Notes: a model not told the origin generated them from the sequence alone. Shown: positions 8,607 through 17,122, counted from the first letter of the stretch. The stretch: 42,487 bases of DNA from JBEIQE01 sp040376705 (GCA_040376705.1 JBEIQE010000016.1:1-42487); one strand, 5' to 3'. Made by a program: numbers and translations.

Positions 8607-9053
8607 ATGCTCGCACTTCGTCAAATGCTCAATCGCTTGGGCCAGCGTATTGTTATGGCGACTGCCGAGCCAGTAGGTCCGCAGCCGATTGTGGGTGAGA
8701 TGCTATGCCGCCGGTCTGAGAAGTATGGCGACGAAGGGCTTTGTCATATTGCCCACCCTGTTGCAGGGGGCTGGAATCTACATCAGGTCAGTTATCGCAC
8801 TGATTATGTGGGAGCACTGGGTAATTCAACACTCGTATGGAACGAAGAGAAAAGCCAGTTCCTTGCTCATTATGGAACGCCGCATCAGGCAGTTAAAACC
8901 ATACGCGATTTGGAGTTGAGCATAGTTGGCGCGCCTGAGACAGAAAAAGGCAAATGGACATATAACAATATTGCCGACGCCCCACCTTCTAACTTGGACC
9001 ATACGAGCCGCAGGCTCGGGGTTATCATTCCATTGGCAACCAACACCCCGTGA
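8607..9053 (+). CDS. Uncharacterised 148-residue protein
   Basis: The start is placed at the ATG at 8607 because AGGAGA lies 7 nt upstream. The open frame extends further but without a ribosome site. It has no signal peptide and no membrane helix. The chain has an amphipathic basic N-terminus, then CRRSEKYGDEGLCHIAHPVAGGW and a polar middle, and no motif that I recognise. Codon use is somewhat richer in A/T than in neighbouring housekeeping genes. It has its own likely promoter, and the next gene (unknown) follows after 91 bp on the same strand. It may be lineage-specific. No function is assigned. Confidence 0.6.
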   Translation: MLALRQMLNRLGQRIVMATAEPVGPQPIVGEMLCRRSEKYGDEGLCHIAHPVAGGWNLHQVSYRTDYVGALGNSTLVWNEEKSQFLAHYGTPHQAVKTIRDLELSIVGAPETEKGKWTYNNIADAPPSNLDHTSRRLGVIIPLATNTP

Positions 9054-9144
9054 GTCTAGGCTGGATCTAATGATTTTGTCATAAAACCTTCACTTAGTTT
9101 TTCTGGTTGTTGCTTGTAGCTTTCATGTGTTGAAGGAGAAAGCC

Positions 9145-9588
9145 ATGACCAGTCATCGCCCCAGCACATCTGCCCTCAGTCTTTTCAAGCCCAACAGGCT
9201 GCGTAGCGGTGCCTTCTTCAAGTATGGGGCTGACACGGGCTGGATGGCGCATGCCCACCTGCAGCGCGATGGCAGCTATCTCATCAGCGAGGGCGTGATC
9301 AAGCGCAGTTACGAAACGCATGACCTGCGCGACCCTATCGGCATAAAGAAAGAGCTGGGCCTGCCGCGCATCGAGGTGAATATCGATGTGCCCGTCTATC
9401 ACTATTACTATACAGGCAAAACCGAAAAGCAGCCCGACCTGAAGGCCACATTGCGCCGGATGGATGAGTTGCGTAAGGAAAAGCTGACGGCTGGCTACCA
9501 GATAGAGAGCGGCAGTGCCCGTTTGTGGCTGCTCACCCGCGTAATGGGGGCAACACATCAGTCTTCCGCCCCTGCGGCAGGCGCATAG
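9145..9588 (+). CDS. Uncharacterised 147-residue soluble protein
   Basis: ATG at 9145 with AAGGAGA upstream; a GTG 18 bp earlier is less likely. No signal peptide or TM. The sequence is Lys/Arg-rich with an aromatic segment VPVYHYYYTGKTEKQPDL (about 88-105) followed by an amphipathic helix (LRRMDELRKEKL) and an Ala/Ser tail. No family recognised. It sits upstream of acnA, but a separate promoter for acnA is visible, so it is probably transcribed alone. Confidence 0.65.
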   Translation: MTSHRPSTSALSLFKPNRLRSGAFFKYGADTGWMAHAHLQRDGSYLISEGVIKRSYETHDLRDPIGIKKELGLPRIEVNIDVPVYHYYYTGKTEKQPDLKATLRRMDELRKEKLTAGYQIESGSARLWLLTRVMGATHQSSAPAAGA

Positions 9589-9628
9589 GTCAGAAATATC
9601 AACGTTCTGGTAACAATTTCCCTATAGG

Positions 9629-9656
9629 TTGACGATGCCGCGTTTGGGTCTATCCT
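9629..9656 (+). promoter_or_regulatory. Putative acnA promoter
   Basis: TTGACG (9629-9634), 16 bp spacer, TATCCT (9651-9656), ending 36 bp before the acnA start codon. The -35 is near consensus. I see no Irr- or RirA-like box over it. Confidence 0.5.
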
Positions 9657-9692
9657 CTACGCGCGTTAAGCTTTTGGGGAGAACCACATATT

Positions 9693-12386
9693 ATGTCTAT
9701 CGTTACCGGAACCGACACGCTCAAGACCCGCAAGACACTCGATGTTGCCGGCAAGAGCTACGACTACTTCAGCATCAAGGAAGCTGAAAAAACCCTCGGT
9801 GACCTCTCCCGCCTGCCGTTCTCCATGAAAGTCCTGCTCGAAAACCTGCTGCGCCGTGAAGATGGCCGCGCGGTAACGACCGACGATATCAAGGCTGTTG
9901 CCCAATGGCTGAAGGACAAGCGCTCGGACCGCGAAATTGCCTATCTACCTGCCCGCGTGCTGATGCAGGACTTCACCGGCGTTCCTGCCGTAGCCGACCT
10001 TGCCGCGATGCGCGAAGCCATGCGCACCATGGGTGGCGATCCTGCCAAGATCAACCCGCTCTGCGCTGTTGATATGGTGATCGACCACTCGGTCATGGTC
10101 GATGAGTTCGGCACACCCAAGGCGTTTGATCAGAACGTCGAGCTTGAGTTCCAGCGTAATTCTGACCGCTATAAGTTCCTGCGCTGGGCGCAGGGCGCGT
10201 TCGATAACTTCCGTGTTGTACCTCCCGGCACCGGTATCTGCCATCAGGTCAACTGCGAGTATCTCGCTCAGACCATCTGGCTCGATAAGGACCAGAACGG
10301 CAAGCAGGTTGCCTATCCCGATACATTGGTGGGTACCGACAGCCACACAACCATGGTCAATGGCATGGCTGTACTCGGTTGGGGTGTTGGCGGTATCGAG
10401 GCCGAAGCCGCCATGCTCGGCCAGCCCGTCTCCATGCTGATCCCTGAAGTTATCGGCTTCAAGATGACCGGTAAGCTGGCCGAAGGCGCCACCGCAACCG
10501 ACCTCGTGCTTACCGTAACCCAGATGCTGCGCAAAAAGGGTGTGGTTGAAAAGTTTGTTGAGTTCTACGGCCCCGCGCTTGACCATCTCTCGCTCGCCAA
10601 TCGCCTCACCATCGCCAATATGGCACCTGAGTATGGCGCGACCTGCGGTATCTTCCCGATTGATAGCGAGACCATCAATTACCTGCGCTTTACGGGTCGC
10701 GATGAAGCCCGCCTGCAGCTGGTCGAGGCCTATGCCAAGGCCCAGGGCATGTGGCGCGATGCCAGCATGCCTGAGCCGGTCTTCACCGACTTCCTCGAGC
10801 TCGATATCTCAACCGTGCAGCCCACCCTCGCTGGCCCCAAGCGCCCGCAGGACAAGGTACTGCTGGCCGATCTGGCTAAAGAGTTCAAAGCCAATATCGG
10901 TAAGGAATTCGGCGTTGCGCCCGAAGCCGCCGATAAGGATGTGGCAGTTGATGGCGAGACCTATAAGCTCAAGCAGGGCGATGTGGTGATCTCGGCTATT
11001 ACCAGCTGCACCAATACCTCAAACCCCAGCGTGCTGGTGGCCGCGGGCCTGCTCGCGCGCAAGGCGCTGGCCAAGGGCCTCAAGACCAAGCCATGGGTCA
11101 AGACCAGCTTTGCGCCGGGCAGTCAGGTTGTGACCGACTATATGGCCAAGGCCAACCTGCAGAAGGATCTCGATGCACTGGGCTTTAACCTCGTCGGTTA
11201 TGGTTGCACCACCTGTATCGGTAACTCTGGTCCGCTGCCGGACAAAATCGCCAAGGCGGTTGAAGCTGGCGATCTGGTGGTTGCTGCAGTGCTCTCAGGC
11301 AATCGCAACTTTGAAGGCCGCGTAAGCCCACATACCAAGGCAAATTATCTGGCCTCGCCGCCATTGTGCGTTGCTTATGCGCTGGCTGGTAATGTGAAGA
11401 TCGATCTCAAGACCGAGCCGCTGGGCATCGGCTCAGATGGTCAGCCGGTTTACCTGAGGGATATCTGGCCGAGTAATGCCGAGATTGCCGAGACAATTGC
11501 ACAGTGCCTGACGGCTGAGATGTTCCGCACCCGTTATGCCGATGTGTTCAAGGGTCCCCCTCAGTGGCAGAAGCTGCCGGTACCGCAGGGCATGACCTAC
11601 CAGTGGGAAGACGATTCCACCTATGTAAAGCTGCCCCCGCACTTTGAGGGTGTTGAAAAGGGCCTTAATGGCCTTAAGGATGTGCATGCGGCGCGTGTGC
11701 TGGCAGTGTTCGGCGATTCAATTACGACCGACCACATCTCGCCTGCCGGTAACATCAAGAAGTCATCACCTGCTGGTGAGTACCTCATCAACAACAAGGT
11801 CACGCAGGCCGATTTCAACTCCTATGGTGCCCGCCGCGGTAATCACGAAGTGATGATGCGCGGTACCTTTGCGAATATCCGTATCAAGAACGAGATGCTG
11901 GCAGGTGCCGAAGGTGGCGATACGCTGTTCAACGGCGAGAAGATGCCGATTTATACAGCTGCCATGAAGTACATTCAGGCTGGTACACCGCTGGTTATCT
12001 TCGCCGGTAAGGAATATGGTACCGGCTCAAGCCGCGACTGGGCAGCCAAGGGCACGCGCCTTCTGGGTGTGCGGGCTGTTATTGCCGAGAGCTTCGAGCG
12101 TATTCACCGCTCCAATCTTGTGGGCATGGGCGTCTTGCCACTGGTGTTCAAGCCGGGCACCAACCGCCAGACTCTTAAGCTCGATGGCAGCGAGACGATT
12201 GATATCTCGGGTGTCGAGAACGGCCTCAAGCCGCGTATGGATGTGCAGATGAAGATCACCCGCAAGGATGGCTCATCCGAGACCGTACAGCTGCTCTGCC
12301 GTATCGATACCTATGACGAGATCGAGTACTTCAAGAGCGGTGGTGTACTGCTCTATGTACTGCGTAACCTCGCCAAGGCCGCGTAA
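9693..12386 (+). CDS. acnA: Aconitate hydratase A
   Basis: 897 residues, the usual length for AcnA/IRP1-type aconitases. It interconverts citrate and isocitrate in the TCA cycle through a [4Fe-4S] cluster. The three cluster ligands are visible: C439 in ITSCTNTSNPSV, and C505 and C508 in GYGCTTCIGNSGPLP. The N-terminal domain has LPFSMKVLLENLLRRED and the GTDSHTTMVNG substrate loop. The C-terminal swivel domain has GDSITTDHISPAG, SYGARRGNHEVMMRGTF and the GKEYGTGSSRDWAAKG active-site loop with its arginine and serine. Start chosen for GGGGAG upstream. In the known A-type family the apo form can bind RNA, which cannot be judged here. A small exported protein gene follows one base after the stop codon, suggesting co-transcription. 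Confidence 0.98.
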   Translation: MSIVTGTDTLKTRKTLDVAGKSYDYFSIKEAEKTLGDLSRLPFSMKVLLENLLRREDGRAVTTDDIKAVAQWLKDKRSDREIAYLPARVLMQDFTGVPAVADLAAMREAMRTMGGDPAKINPLCAVDMVIDHSVMVDEFGTPKAFDQNVELEFQRNSDRYKFLRWAQGAFDNFRVVPPGTGICHQVNCEYLAQTIWLDKDQNGKQVAYPDTLVGTDSHTTMVNGMAVLGWGVGGIEAEAAMLGQPVSMLIPEVIGFKMTGKLAEGATATDLVLTVTQMLRKKGVVEKFVEFYGPALDHLSLANRLTIANMAPEYGATCGIFPIDSETINYLRFTGRDEARLQLVEAYAKAQGMWRDASMPEPVFTDFLELDISTVQPTLAGPKRPQDKVLLADLAKEFKANIGKEFGVAPEAADKDVAVDGETYKLKQGDVVISAITSCTNTSNPSVLVAAGLLARKALAKGLKTKPWVKTSFAPGSQVVTDYMAKANLQKDLDALGFNLVGYGCTTCIGNSGPLPDKIAKAVEAGDLVVAAVLSGNRNFEGRVSPHTKANYLASPPLCVAYALAGNVKIDLKTEPLGIGSDGQPVYLRDIWPSNAEIAETIAQCLTAEMFRTRYADVFKGPPQWQKLPVPQGMTYQWEDDSTYVKLPPHFEGVEKGLNGLKDVHAARVLAVFGDSITTDHISPAGNIKKSSPAGEYLINNKVTQADFNSYGARRGNHEVMMRGTFANIRIKNEMLAGAEGGDTLFNGEKMPIYTAAMKYIQAGTPLVIFAGKEYGTGSSRDWAAKGTRLLGVRAVIAESFERIHRSNLVGMGVLPLVFKPGTNRQTLKLDGSETIDISGVENGLKPRMDVQMKITRKDGSSETVQLLCRIDTYDEIEYFKSGGVLLYVLRNLAKAA

Positions 12387-12387
12387 T

Positions 12388-12774
12388 ATGCGGGCGTGTG
12401 CTCTGCTGGTCTTAGCCCTCGTGCTGGCGCCAGCTGCAGCGCACGCCTATTCCGCTGGTGATTTGCTGCGCGATTGTAAGCTCCAGGTCAGGGCAGGTGA
12501 CCGCACAATCCAGAAGGGCCCGCCCACACTGGCGGATGCCATGGCGATTGGTGGCTGTACCGCCTATCTCGATGCTACAGCGCAAACGCTCAATCGTATC
12601 AGCAAGAGCCTGCCTGTGGGCGACAAGGCGCGCGTCTGTTTGCTGCAGAACTACACCATCCCTAATGCCATCGGGCAGTACATCAAGTTTATGGAAGATA
12701 AGCCTCAGAGCCTTGGTAGCCCTGCCGCTGAGATGGCGATGGCTGCATTAGCCAGGGCGTATCCCTGTCATTAG
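12388..12774 (+). CDS. Exported Rap1a/Tai immunity-protein-like protein
   Basis: 128 residues. The ATG at 12388 sits one base after the acnA stop and opens a signal peptide (MRACALLVLALVLAPAAAHA). The mature part matches by eye the Rap1a/Tai family layout: LLRDC near the start, a GGCTAYLDA segment, RVCLL followed by IPNAIGQYIKFMEDKP, and a terminal ALARAYPC. The four mature cysteines stand where that family forms two disulfides. Founding members neutralise type VI secretion amidase effectors in the periplasm, but many relatives are found without any effector, as here, and their role is unknown. The neighbourhood (acnA) gives no T6SS link, so the domain call is moderate and immunity function is unproven. 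Confidence 0.7.
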   Translation: MRACALLVLALVLAPAAAHAYSAGDLLRDCKLQVRAGDRTIQKGPPTLADAMAIGGCTAYLDATAQTLNRISKSLPVGDKARVCLLQNYTIPNAIGQYIKFMEDKPQSLGSPAAEMAMAALARAYPCH

Positions 12775-12782
12775 CTCAGGGA

Positions 12783-13721
12783 CTAACGGATAATCCGTAA
12801 CTCAGCCACACGCGCGCGGTGGTCGGAGTAATGCGTAGGGCCGGTGGTGATATTGCTCACCACTGCGCCTTTGCCCGCTACAATTTGGTCAATCGGAATT
12901 CCAAACGCATACATACCACTCGGCCAGCTGGCGGTGAGTTTATTACCATAAAGCTGGTGTTCACGCATCACATCGATATACGGCCTGGTCCAGGGCGTTG
13001 TGTTAAAATCACCCATCAGGACAACCGGCAGCTCAGAGGCATCAGCCAACTCGCCAAAGCCCCTCAGCTGAATGCGACCCATACGAAGATTCTCAGATGA
13101 AACCGGAGTGGGCGAATGCGCAATGATGAAGCGCGTAAGGCCAACTGGCAGGTCGATATCAACGCTCATCATCGGCCAGAAGAAAGGCCCGGTCATCTGG
13201 CGGTATTGCTGATTTTGTAAGGGATATTTGCTTAGGAGAATAATACCGACATTTCCGGTGCTATCGAGTAACAAGCTATAAGGCAAAATATCTTTAAGGC
13301 CCGCCACTGTATCGGCCCAGCGGTAATTGCCCTCAACCAGCGCGATCACATCAGGCTGCTGTTCGCGTATCCACGCGGCAATTACTTCCTGATGCGGGCT
13401 GGTCGAGAGCACATTGTAGTTGATGATCTTTACGCTCGGGCCAGTGACCATAGGCGCGTTCAGCTCATGCAATATAACGGGGCTGATGGCGTAGCCGGAT
13501 GACAGCATGAGCAGGGCCGAGAGTACCAGCGCGGGCTTGAGAAAATCCACCAGCGCAATGGCGAAGAACAGCATACCACCAAAAAATGCCCAGATCTGGA
13601 ATTGCGCTAGCAGGTTCGAAATCCAGAAGGTACCGCTAAACTGCCCCGCTACTGAGCACAACAGAGCCGTGCCAGCCATAAAACAGAAAAGAACAGAGGT
13701 AAAACGCTGGCGCGGTGTCAT
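12783..13721 (-). CDS. Endonuclease/exonuclease/phosphatase-fold membrane protein
   Basis: 312 residues. Two or three membrane helices (about 10-30, 42-60, 64-80) precede an EEP catalytic domain placed outside the membrane. Motifs of the fold are present: IINYNVL, DVIALVEG with the metal-binding Glu, FIIAHSPTPV, VVLMGDFNTTPW (Asp/Asn pair) and the terminal PIDQI and SDHRA with the catalytic His. Relatives are annotated as endonuclease/exonuclease/phosphatase proteins of the YafD/vancomycin-resistance-associated type, and the substrate may be nucleic acid or phospholipid. The ribosome site (TAAGGG) lies inside the 3' arm of a strong hairpin that ends 7 nt before the ATG, so translation could be restrained by RNA structure. 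The gene converges on the acnA operon. Confidence 0.85.
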   Translation of the reverse strand: MTPRQRFTSVLFCFMAGTALLCSVAGQFSGTFWISNLLAQFQIWAFFGGMLFFAIALVDFLKPALVLSALLMLSSGYAISPVILHELNAPMVTGPSVKIINYNVLSTSPHQEVIAAWIREQQPDVIALVEGNYRWADTVAGLKDILPYSLLLDSTGNVGIILLSKYPLQNQQYRQMTGPFFWPMMSVDIDLPVGLTRFIIAHSPTPVSSENLRMGRIQLRGFGELADASELPVVLMGDFNTTPWTRPYIDVMREHQLYGNKLTASWPSGMYAFGIPIDQIVAGKGAVVSNITTGPTHYSDHRARVAELRIIR

Positions 13722-13722
13722 G

Positions 13723-13760
13723 AAAAAACCCTTATGTTGGTGCTCAACATAAGGGCTTTT
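13723..13760 (-). terminator. Intrinsic terminator of the chemoreceptor gene that covers the next ribosome site
   Basis: Read on the minus strand: CCCTTATGTTG, loop AGCAC, CAACATAAGGG, then six T. The 11 bp stem is perfect and flanking A/T runs can lengthen it. It stands about 30 bp after the MCP stop codon and 7 nt before the EEP start codon. The A-run on the other side means it could also terminate plus-strand transcripts. Confidence 0.85.
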
Positions 13761-13782
13761 CGGTTAATCTCAAGCTTAAGTG

Positions 13783-15468
13783 TTAAGCAGCGCGGATCTT
13801 GTTGATGAAGTTGCTTACTGCCTGATCGAGCTGCGTAGCTTCGCCCTGCAGGCGCTGCGCCAGATCGAGTGTGCTGACAGCAATTTCGCGTGTTTGCGAG
13901 GCTACCTTGGCCACACCGCCCACATTATCCGATACATCACGCGTACCATCTGACGCCTGCTGGATGTTGCGCGAAATCTCGGAGGTTGCAGCGCCTTGTT
14001 CCTCAACCGCTGCTGCGATCATGGATGAAATTGAATCGATACTGCCAATCGTGCGTACAATCCCCTGAATGGCCGCTACTGAATCCTGAGCCGCTTTCTG
14101 CACGCTCTGGATTTGTATGGTGATATCTTCGGTTGCCTTGGCAGTCTGGGTGGCGAGAGCTTTCACTTCACTCGCCACTACGGCAAAGCCCTTACCGGCT
14201 TCACCTGCACGTGCTGCTTCAATCGTGGCATTAAGCGCAAGCAGGTTGGTCTGTGAGGCGATTTCAGAAATGAGATTAACCACATCGCCAATACGGCCGG
14301 TTGCCTCTGACAGGCTGGTGACGGTACGGCTTGAGACATCTGCCTCCTGCACGGCATTGGCTGCGGTCTCTGAGGCGCTGCTCACCTGACGGGTGATCTC
14401 CTGAATCGAGCTGGTCAGCTCTTCGGTTGCGACTGCCACAGTCGAGACATTACCCGCTGCTTCAGCCGAGGCTGTAACTACGGTTTGTGCGCGCTTGGTG
14501 GTTTCGCCAGCTGCAGCATCCAGCTGCTGGGCAGAGGCCTTCATGTTGCTGGCGGCAGCGCCAACCGATTTTACAATCTCGCGAATAGCCAGCTCAAACT
14601 CATCCGCCAGTTGCTGCATCAGGCGGCGCTTTTCAGCGGCAGCGCGGGCTTCATCTTCTTTGCGCTCGGCCTCTATAGCGCGCAGGCGCAGGCCCTTGTC
14701 GCGGAAGATGCCAGCCATGCGGGCGAGGCGGCCAATCTCGCTGGTCTGCTCGGTGCCGGTTACTTCAATATCCAGTTTGTCATCGGCAATCGCCTGCATG
14801 GTTGCAAGTGTGCGGGCAATCGGGCGGGTAATACTGCGCGCCATCAGCGAGGTCGCCGTGAGCACCACCAGCAAAATAAGACCACCAACCGCCAGGAACT
14901 CCTTGGTCTTGCTCCAGACAGCGGCTTCTACAGCGTCCACATAAACACCGCTACCCACAATCCAGCCCCAGGGGGCAAAGCCGCGCACGTAAGAGATTTT
15001 GGGCTGCGGCGCATCGCTGCCCGGCTTGGGCCACATATAGTGCACTTCGCCTGCGCCATCGGCCTTCACGACATTTACCATTTCAACAAAAAGGCGCTTG
15101 CCGTTAGGGTCGGCGTTATTGCTAAGGTCTTTACCATCGAGCTCTGGCTTGGTGGCATGCATGATCATGGTGGGGTGCATGTCGTTAATCCAGAAGTATT
15201 CCTGCCCGTCGTAGCGCATGCCGCGCACGGCCTCGAGCGCCAGCTTCTTGGCCTCATCAACATTCAGGCGGCCCGTGCGCGCTTCGGCCTCATAATGGGC
15301 AACTACGCTATAGGCGCCATCCACCACATGGCGGGTTTTAGTCGCCACATCTGCCAGCATGGTCTGTTCAAGAACACTCTTGGCGGTATAGCCAAGACTA
15401 AGCATGCCAAGTAGTGCAAAAAGGCTGATCACTTGCAGGCGCATAAAAATGTTCATGTTCTTGAGCAT
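13783..15468 (-). CDS. Methyl-accepting chemotaxis protein with Cache sensor
   Basis: 561 residues. A TM helix (about 11-30) is followed by a periplasmic single Cache (sCache_2) domain of about 150 residues with the typical GQEYFWINDMHPTMIMHATKPELDGKDLS stretch (given in outline) and SYVRGFAPWGWIVGSGVYVD at its end. A second TM helix (about 190-210), a HAMP linker (RSITRPIARTL) and the long coiled-coil signalling domain follow. The hairpin tip carries the highly conserved EISRQTNLLALNATIEAARAGE-type sequence, here with SEIASQTNLLALNATIEAA. It reports small-molecule ligands (sCache_2 proteins often bind organic acids) to the CheA/CheW array and controls the flagellar motor. There is no CheR-tethering pentapeptide at the C-terminus. 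The motor genes motAB are in the same window but distant. Confidence 0.96.
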   Translation of the reverse strand: MLKNMNIFMRLQVISLFALLGMLSLGYTAKSVLEQTMLADVATKTRHVVDGAYSVVAHYEAEARTGRLNVDEAKKLALEAVRGMRYDGQEYFWINDMHPTMIMHATKPELDGKDLSNNADPNGKRLFVEMVNVVKADGAGEVHYMWPKPGSDAPQPKISYVRGFAPWGWIVGSGVYVDAVEAAVWSKTKEFLAVGGLILLVVLTATSLMARSITRPIARTLATMQAIADDKLDIEVTGTEQTSEIGRLARMAGIFRDKGLRLRAIEAERKEDEARAAAEKRRLMQQLADEFELAIREIVKSVGAAASNMKASAQQLDAAAGETTKRAQTVVTASAEAAGNVSTVAVATEELTSSIQEITRQVSSASETAANAVQEADVSSRTVTSLSEATGRIGDVVNLISEIASQTNLLALNATIEAARAGEAGKGFAVVASEVKALATQTAKATEDITIQIQSVQKAAQDSVAAIQGIVRTIGSIDSISSMIAAAVEEQGAATSEISRNIQQASDGTRDVSDNVGGVAKVASQTREIAVSTLDLAQRLQGEATQLDQAVSNFINKIRAA

Positions 15469-15500
15469 GGCAACCTCTGATACTTACGTTATCGTTAGAG

Positions 15501-15513
15501 GCTTAATTTAAGC
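15501..15513. repeat. Palindrome GCTTAA-T-TTAAGC upstream of the chemoreceptor
   Basis: Perfect 6 bp inverted repeat around one T, 33 bp upstream of the MCP start codon on the minus strand. It could be an operator. It shares the arms GCTTAA/TTAAGC with the longer palindrome at 25463, though spacing differs by two bases. Confidence 0.4.
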
Positions 15514-15589
15514 GCATATGCACGACGGATTATTAATAGAGGACCGTGCAAGGCCTATATTTTTACATTCCCTAGCGCCACAAATGCAT

Positions 15590-15616
15590 AACCCGCAAGT
15601 TGTACACCTGCGGGTT
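15590..15616. repeat. Inverted repeat downstream of the isochorismatase-like gene
   Basis: AACCCGCA (15590-15597) pairs with TGCGGGTT (15609-15616). No T-run follows on either strand, so it is at best a weak terminator or an mRNA 3' stabiliser for the minus-strand gene ending at 15647. Confidence 0.4.
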
Positions 15617-15646
15617 ATAACAATCGTCAAGTTGACCTGATCTAGA

Positions 15647-16411
15647 TCAAGCAGTCAGCTTGAACGCAGGCTGGTTGGCTGCCACCTTTGTCAAGAACTC
15701 GGTTGTGGTCATCAGCTCGAGCTGGCGGCTCTTGAGCTGGCTGGCGAACAGCTGGCTGGCTACATCACGAATGTTGCCGCTCTTCACTTCGCTGATATCA
15801 CCACCGATACCGGCTACCAGGTCGGTCAGCACAATCAGCTTGTGGCCACGGTCGAGATAGCCCTTCATGGCCTGCTTTACGCAGAAGTCAGACGCCACGC
15901 CACCCATAACTACCGGCACATCCTCTGGCTTGCCAAGGCTGGCCAGCCATTCATCGCGCGGCACACCGGGAGCAATATCGTTAAAGCGGGGAGTAACCTT
16001 AAAGAGGTTATCGTAAACCTGCTCTTCAACCTTATCGGTAAAGGTCACGCGGCTCTTGTCGAGCTTGTTGTACTGCCACATGGCAAACTCATTCTTGTTC
16101 ATGTGGCCAACAGTAATCTTGCTGTCAATCACGTCCGCATCGAGCACCAGCTTCTGGCCATCGGTGCCGTAGAAGCAGTGATCGGGGAAGCCAAACTGGG
16201 TCTTTTCATCGCTCAGCGGATATTCGCCGGCAAAGTGGCTATCGTATTTGAAGAGTACTGCCTTGGTGAATGAGGGCTGCAGCGCCTTGAGGAAGGCATT
16301 GAAAAGCGGAATAATACCGGTAGCGCCTGCAACAGGCAGTGTGCCGCGTACGAAATCGCCCTGCATATCGACGATATCGAAAAGGTATTGGTGGGTGGGT
16401 GTATTGGTCAT
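15647..16411 (-). CDS. Isochorismatase/nicotinamidase-like cysteine hydrolase
   Basis: 254 residues. The sequence fits the isochorismatase-like alpha/beta fold: the catalytic Asp in FDIVDMQGDF (D15), a substrate and metal region with KYDSHFAGEYPLS and FPDHCFYGTDG, and the nucleophilic Cys in VVMGGVASDFCVKQAM (C177), with K106 a candidate for the third catalytic residue. Nicotinamidases in this fold convert nicotinamide to nicotinate for NAD salvage, and others hydrolyse ureas or isochorismate. The H-D-x-H metal site of PncA is not clearly kept, so the reaction stays open. The start has GGAGAGAG upstream. The 100 nt between this gene and the one before it carries two hairpins (see 16433-16504). 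Confidence 0.82.
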   Translation of the reverse strand: MTNTPTHQYLFDIVDMQGDFVRGTLPVAGATGIIPLFNAFLKALQPSFTKAVLFKYDSHFAGEYPLSDEKTQFGFPDHCFYGTDGQKLVLDADVIDSKITVGHMNKNEFAMWQYNKLDKSRVTFTDKVEEQVYDNLFKVTPRFNDIAPGVPRDEWLASLGKPEDVPVVMGGVASDFCVKQAMKGYLDRGHKLIVLTDLVAGIGGDISEVKSGNIRDVASQLFASQLKSRQLELMTTTEFLTKVAANQPAFKLTA

Positions 16412-16432
16412 TTTAGTCTCTCTCCAAGGTCT

Positions 16433-16504
16433 TATCGGCAGAACCGATAGAGTGGGGTGTTACGGGTGAACTCGCTAAATCCGTAGAGGATTTGCTTATT
16501 CACC
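16433..16504 (-). promoter_or_regulatory. Structured intercistronic leader: two hairpins before the isochorismatase-like gene
   Basis: Hairpin 1 (16504 to 16465, minus strand) is GGTGAA, internal loop TAA, GC, AAATCC, loop TCTAC, GGATTT, bulged A, GC, internal loop GAG, TTCACC. It has 14 base pairs with a symmetrical 3x3 internal loop. Hairpin 2 (16449-16433) is TATCGG, loop TTCTG, CCGATA, just 21 nt before the start codon and upstream of the GGAGAG ribosome site. A 15 nt linker joins them. No U-run follows, so these are not simple terminators. It could be a riboswitch-like or protein-binding leader. I do not recognise a known class. Confidence 0.5.
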
Positions 16505-16511
16505 TATTAGA

Positions 16512-17108
16512 CTAGTCCTGCTTATCAGCGTTTGCAAGTGCCTCGCTAAAGCCTTGTTCCAGAAAGGCATATTTGGCGGTCTTGCCTTTGAGCGGGGTGA
16601 AGAAAAACGGCAGGAACGGCATGAGCTTGCCCTGCACATAGCCGCAGTAAATCATGCAGCCCAGCGTAATCACAATGGTGGCTATGCTGGTGTTAAATGT
16701 CTCGGGCTCAAAGTCTGCAGCACGCAGTTGAATGATGTTCTGCATGATGAGCAAAAAGTAGAGTGTAAATCCCACAGAGTCGAGTTTGCTGATGAGATAC
16801 ATGATATAGCCGAGCACGACAGCGATAGCGCCCGCAATAGCCACACCGGTCATCGTAAAATTAGTCAGCACAATAAGCCCCAAAGTGCTGAGGAGCAGCT
16901 GCAACCCGATGATGACCAGCAGCGTATCGAGCTTGCCTTTGTGCTTGGTATAAGTCTCGTGGTCCACATAGCGGGCCACCGCATAGGCTAGTTTTCTCTC
17001 GCTGGTCACCTGCGGCAGCAGCTGATTGTAAACATCCCGCCGGCTCATGCCGCCCACCAAAAGGTGCCGCGCTTGCGTGCTGATCTGCTTGCCGCTCAGG
17101 GTGGTCAT
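16512..17108 (-). CDS. Four-TM membrane protein of unknown function
   Basis: 198 residues. A cytoplasmic-looking N-terminal 60 residues begins with SGKQISTQARHLLVGGMSRRDVYNQLLPQ, given in outline, resembling a short helical recruiting domain, and is followed by four hydrophobic segments (about 61-82, 86-106, 112-128, 140-162). A charged C-terminal tail has an aromatic FLPFFFTPLKGKT stretch. No known family. It is the third gene of the htpG transcription unit (14 bp after the small protein gene), so it may be produced with the chaperone. Confidence 0.7.
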   Translation of the reverse strand: MTTLSGKQISTQARHLLVGGMSRRDVYNQLLPQVTSERKLAYAVARYVDHETYTKHKGKLDTLLVIIGLQLLLSTLGLIVLTNFTMTGVAIAGAIAVVLGYIMYLISKLDSVGFTLYFLLIMQNIIQLRAADFEPETFNTSIATIVITLGCMIYCGYVQGKLMPFLPFFFTPLKGKTAKYAFLEQGFSEALANADKQD

Positions 17109-17122
17109 GTGCTGCGCTCCGG

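Noticed and set aside
14485..15414. 309-codon plus-strand frame opposite the chemoreceptor
   Set aside because: The chemoreceptor is unambiguous on the minus strand; the frame arises from its codon bias.
16433..16504. tRNA-like reading of the two-hairpin leader
   Set aside because: Loop sizes and T-loop sequence do not fit a tRNA, and no acceptor stem forms.
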